Of a stretch of 6,505 nt of DNA, positions 5,692 through 6,505 are shown one piece after another. The position numbers and the translations under genes are program-made. This DNA is from Cyanobacteriota bacterium. Its GTDB lineage: Bacteria > Cyanobacteriota > Cyanobacteriia > Leptolyngbyales > Leptolyngbyaceae. Below the pieces are notes generated by a model that was not told the origin of the DNA, made no database searches, and saw only the letters and a list, made by a program, of their open reading frames with translations. The DNA lies in NCBI GenBank assembly GCA_027482985.1, contig JAIXVO010000113.1, positions 1-6,505 of the forward strand, given 5' to 3'. Position 1 is the stretch's first letter, and the number at the start of each line of letters is the position of its first letter.

Positions 5692-6432
5692 TCAAAGGGG
5701 GGTGGGTAATAGCCAGAGATTCAGCCCAAAAGCAAGCAGGGCGCTGGCAATGGGCACCGTCAGGTTATCGATGCCAAATTTCGAAAAGGCTTCCAGTCCC
5801 GTCGCGATCGCGGCCACTCCAACCGCCACCCCCCAGGTTGTCCACCCGCTGCCATACACACTCAGCAACACCAAACTACTCACCCCAAAACTCACGAGTG
5901 CCATCGTCAGCGACCCTTCCCAACTTTTTTTCATGCCCCACAATTGGTAAGGATGGCGACCATACCGTTGCCCAATGACAGCGGCTAACCCATCGCCCCA
6001 GGTCATCACGAGAATACCAATCACGGCATAGTGCGGTTGTTGCAACGTCCAGAAGCAGCCCACCAGCAGCCCAATGCTGACGGCATAAAAGAAGGTGCCC
6101 AGGCTTTGCCGTCCCACGCCGTTAATGCTGGGTAAGATTGGCAGGCGGTAGGACAGAAACGCGATCGCGCTAAATAGCACTGATGCCCCCACCCCCATCC
6201 AGGTGGGAGTCTGCATCCACCAGGCCAGCAAAATCACATTGCCAACGCCAATATGCACCACTTTGCGGATCACTTCGGGACTGGCAGCCTGCGATCGATG
6301 CAGCCATTCTGCGGTCAAGCCAACCACTCCCACCCAAGCCGCTACGACTCCAACTTGGAGCCAGAGCGGGGGGGGCAGGATAAACCAAGACGGCAGATTC
6401 ATGTAAGCCTGGGGAACGTCGTTGGTTTCCAT
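5692..6432 (-). CDS. phytol kinase-like membrane protein (VTE5/dolichol kinase family)
   Basis: This polytopic membrane enzyme of the diacylglycerol/polyprenol/phytol kinase family probably phosphorylates phytol released from chlorophyll, feeding phytyl phosphate to tocopherol and phylloquinone synthesis. The 246 residues contain about six or seven hydrophobic segments, the first at about 16-40. Conserved motifs are IRKVVHIGVGN at 55-65, MTWGDGLAAVIGQRYG at 143-158, KKSWEGS at 168-174 and GLEAFSKFGIDNLTVP at 212-227; the WGDG and KKSWEGS motifs are typical of the CTP-dependent kinases. The set resembles plant VTE5 and its cyanobacterial homologues. The ATG at 6432 has only a GAGA just before it. 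An in-frame ATG at 6402 (MNLPSW) is an alternative that would shorten the protein by ten residues. Substrate is inferred from family likeness; polyprenol or another isoprenoid alcohol remains possible. Confidence 0.85.
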   Translation of the reverse strand: METNDVPQAYMNLPSWFILPPPLWLQVGVVAAWVGVVGLTAEWLHRSQAASPEVIRKVVHIGVGNVILLAWWMQTPTWMGVGASVLFSAIAFLSYRLPILPSINGVGRQSLGTFFYAVSIGLLVGCFWTLQQPHYAVIGILVMTWGDGLAAVIGQRYGRHPYQLWGMKKSWEGSLTMALVSFGVSSLVLLSVYGSGWTTWGVAVGVAAIATGLEAFSKFGIDNLTVPIASALLAFGLNLWLLPTPL

Positions 6433-6505
6433 TCTCGCATTCTGGAGGGGTGGCAGAATCAGGAGGAAGAGAGAGGGGTGGGGAGGTGGGGGGGCTATAC
6501 TGAAA
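6433..6505. other. G-rich/polypurine region upstream of the phytol-kinase gene
   Basis: The plus strand is almost all purine from 6444 to 6494. It ends with GGGGTGGGGAGGTGGGGGGG (6475-6494), which satisfies a four-tract G-quadruplex pattern and contains an imperfect 8-base duplication. Immediately after comes TATACT (6496-6501), a fair -10 box for a gene leaving the window to the right, but no -35 matches at the right distance. The phytol-kinase promoter should be here or beyond the edge. Confidence 0.4.

Larger units (their letters stand above)
210..6168. repeat. HIP1 octamers (GCGATCGC), at least fifteen dispersed copies
   Basis: Copies start at 210, 905, 1625, 1668, 1965, 2238, 2739, 2957, 3196, 3827, 3919, 4078, 4601, 5804 and 6161, in genes and spacers alike. 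The density is about one per 430 bp, against roughly one per 65 kb expected by chance at even base composition. HIP1 is a known over-represented palindrome in many cyanobacterial genomes, so it identifies the host group and is not a local element. Confidence 0.9.

Noticed and set aside
5538..5978. Plus-strand 146-codon open frame covering the ktrA upstream spacer
   Set aside because: Starts at a TTG without a ribosome-binding site, and most of it is antisense to the phytol-kinase gene; composition is not protein-like.
210..6168. GCGATCGC copies as a mobile or CRISPR-like repeat
   Set aside because: Spacing is irregular and copies lie inside conserved genes; this is the ordinary HIP1 background of cyanobacterial genomes.

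Overview
The window looks like a piece of cyanobacterial chromosome. The octamer GCGATCGC (HIP1, a cyanobacterial signature) occurs at least fifteen times in 6.5 kb, and there is a C-rich heptanucleotide tandem repeat of the kind described in cyanobacteria. The gene set also fits: cyanobacterial-type LexA, a CobA-HemD fusion, KtrA and a phytol-kinase-like protein. It does not allow a species call. I see no CRISPR array, tRNA, rRNA or transposase gene.

Layout from left to right. Positions 1-58 are AT-rich and uncharacterised, and they abut a 3'-truncated lexA (59-457, minus). Upstream of lexA lies a near-consensus LexA box (487-500). Next comes argF, ornithine carbamoyltransferase (587-1510, minus). 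A large two-enzyme fusion follows (1607-3757, minus): CobA-type uroporphyrinogen-III methyltransferase joined to HemD uroporphyrinogen-III synthase through a proline-rich linker, with a long acidic C-terminal tail. Reading the other way is an NAD(P)-dependent beta-hydroxyacid dehydrogenase (best start 3940, to 4818). It converges, with a 10-bp gap, on ktrA, the RCK-type regulatory subunit of a K+ uptake system (4829-5533, minus, TTG start). A 158-bp spacer holds an AT-rich hairpin and a possible ktrA promoter. Last is a membrane phytol/dolichol-kinase-family protein (5692-6432, minus), preceded by a G-rich block running almost to the window end.

The genes are mostly housekeeping and do not form one pathway: arginine synthesis, the tetrapyrrole branch point (siroheme/cobalamin versus heme/chlorophyll), phytol salvage from chlorophyll for tocopherol, K+ homeostasis, a reductase of short oxo-acids or semialdehydes, and SOS control. 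CobA-HemD and the phytol kinase both touch chlorophyll metabolism, but nothing links them transcriptionally.

I found no convincing new multi-gene system. The features most worth a second look are the lexA truncation at a sharp junction, the heptanucleotide repeat that has become a protein linker, and the unusual acidic, leucine-periodic tail on HemD.
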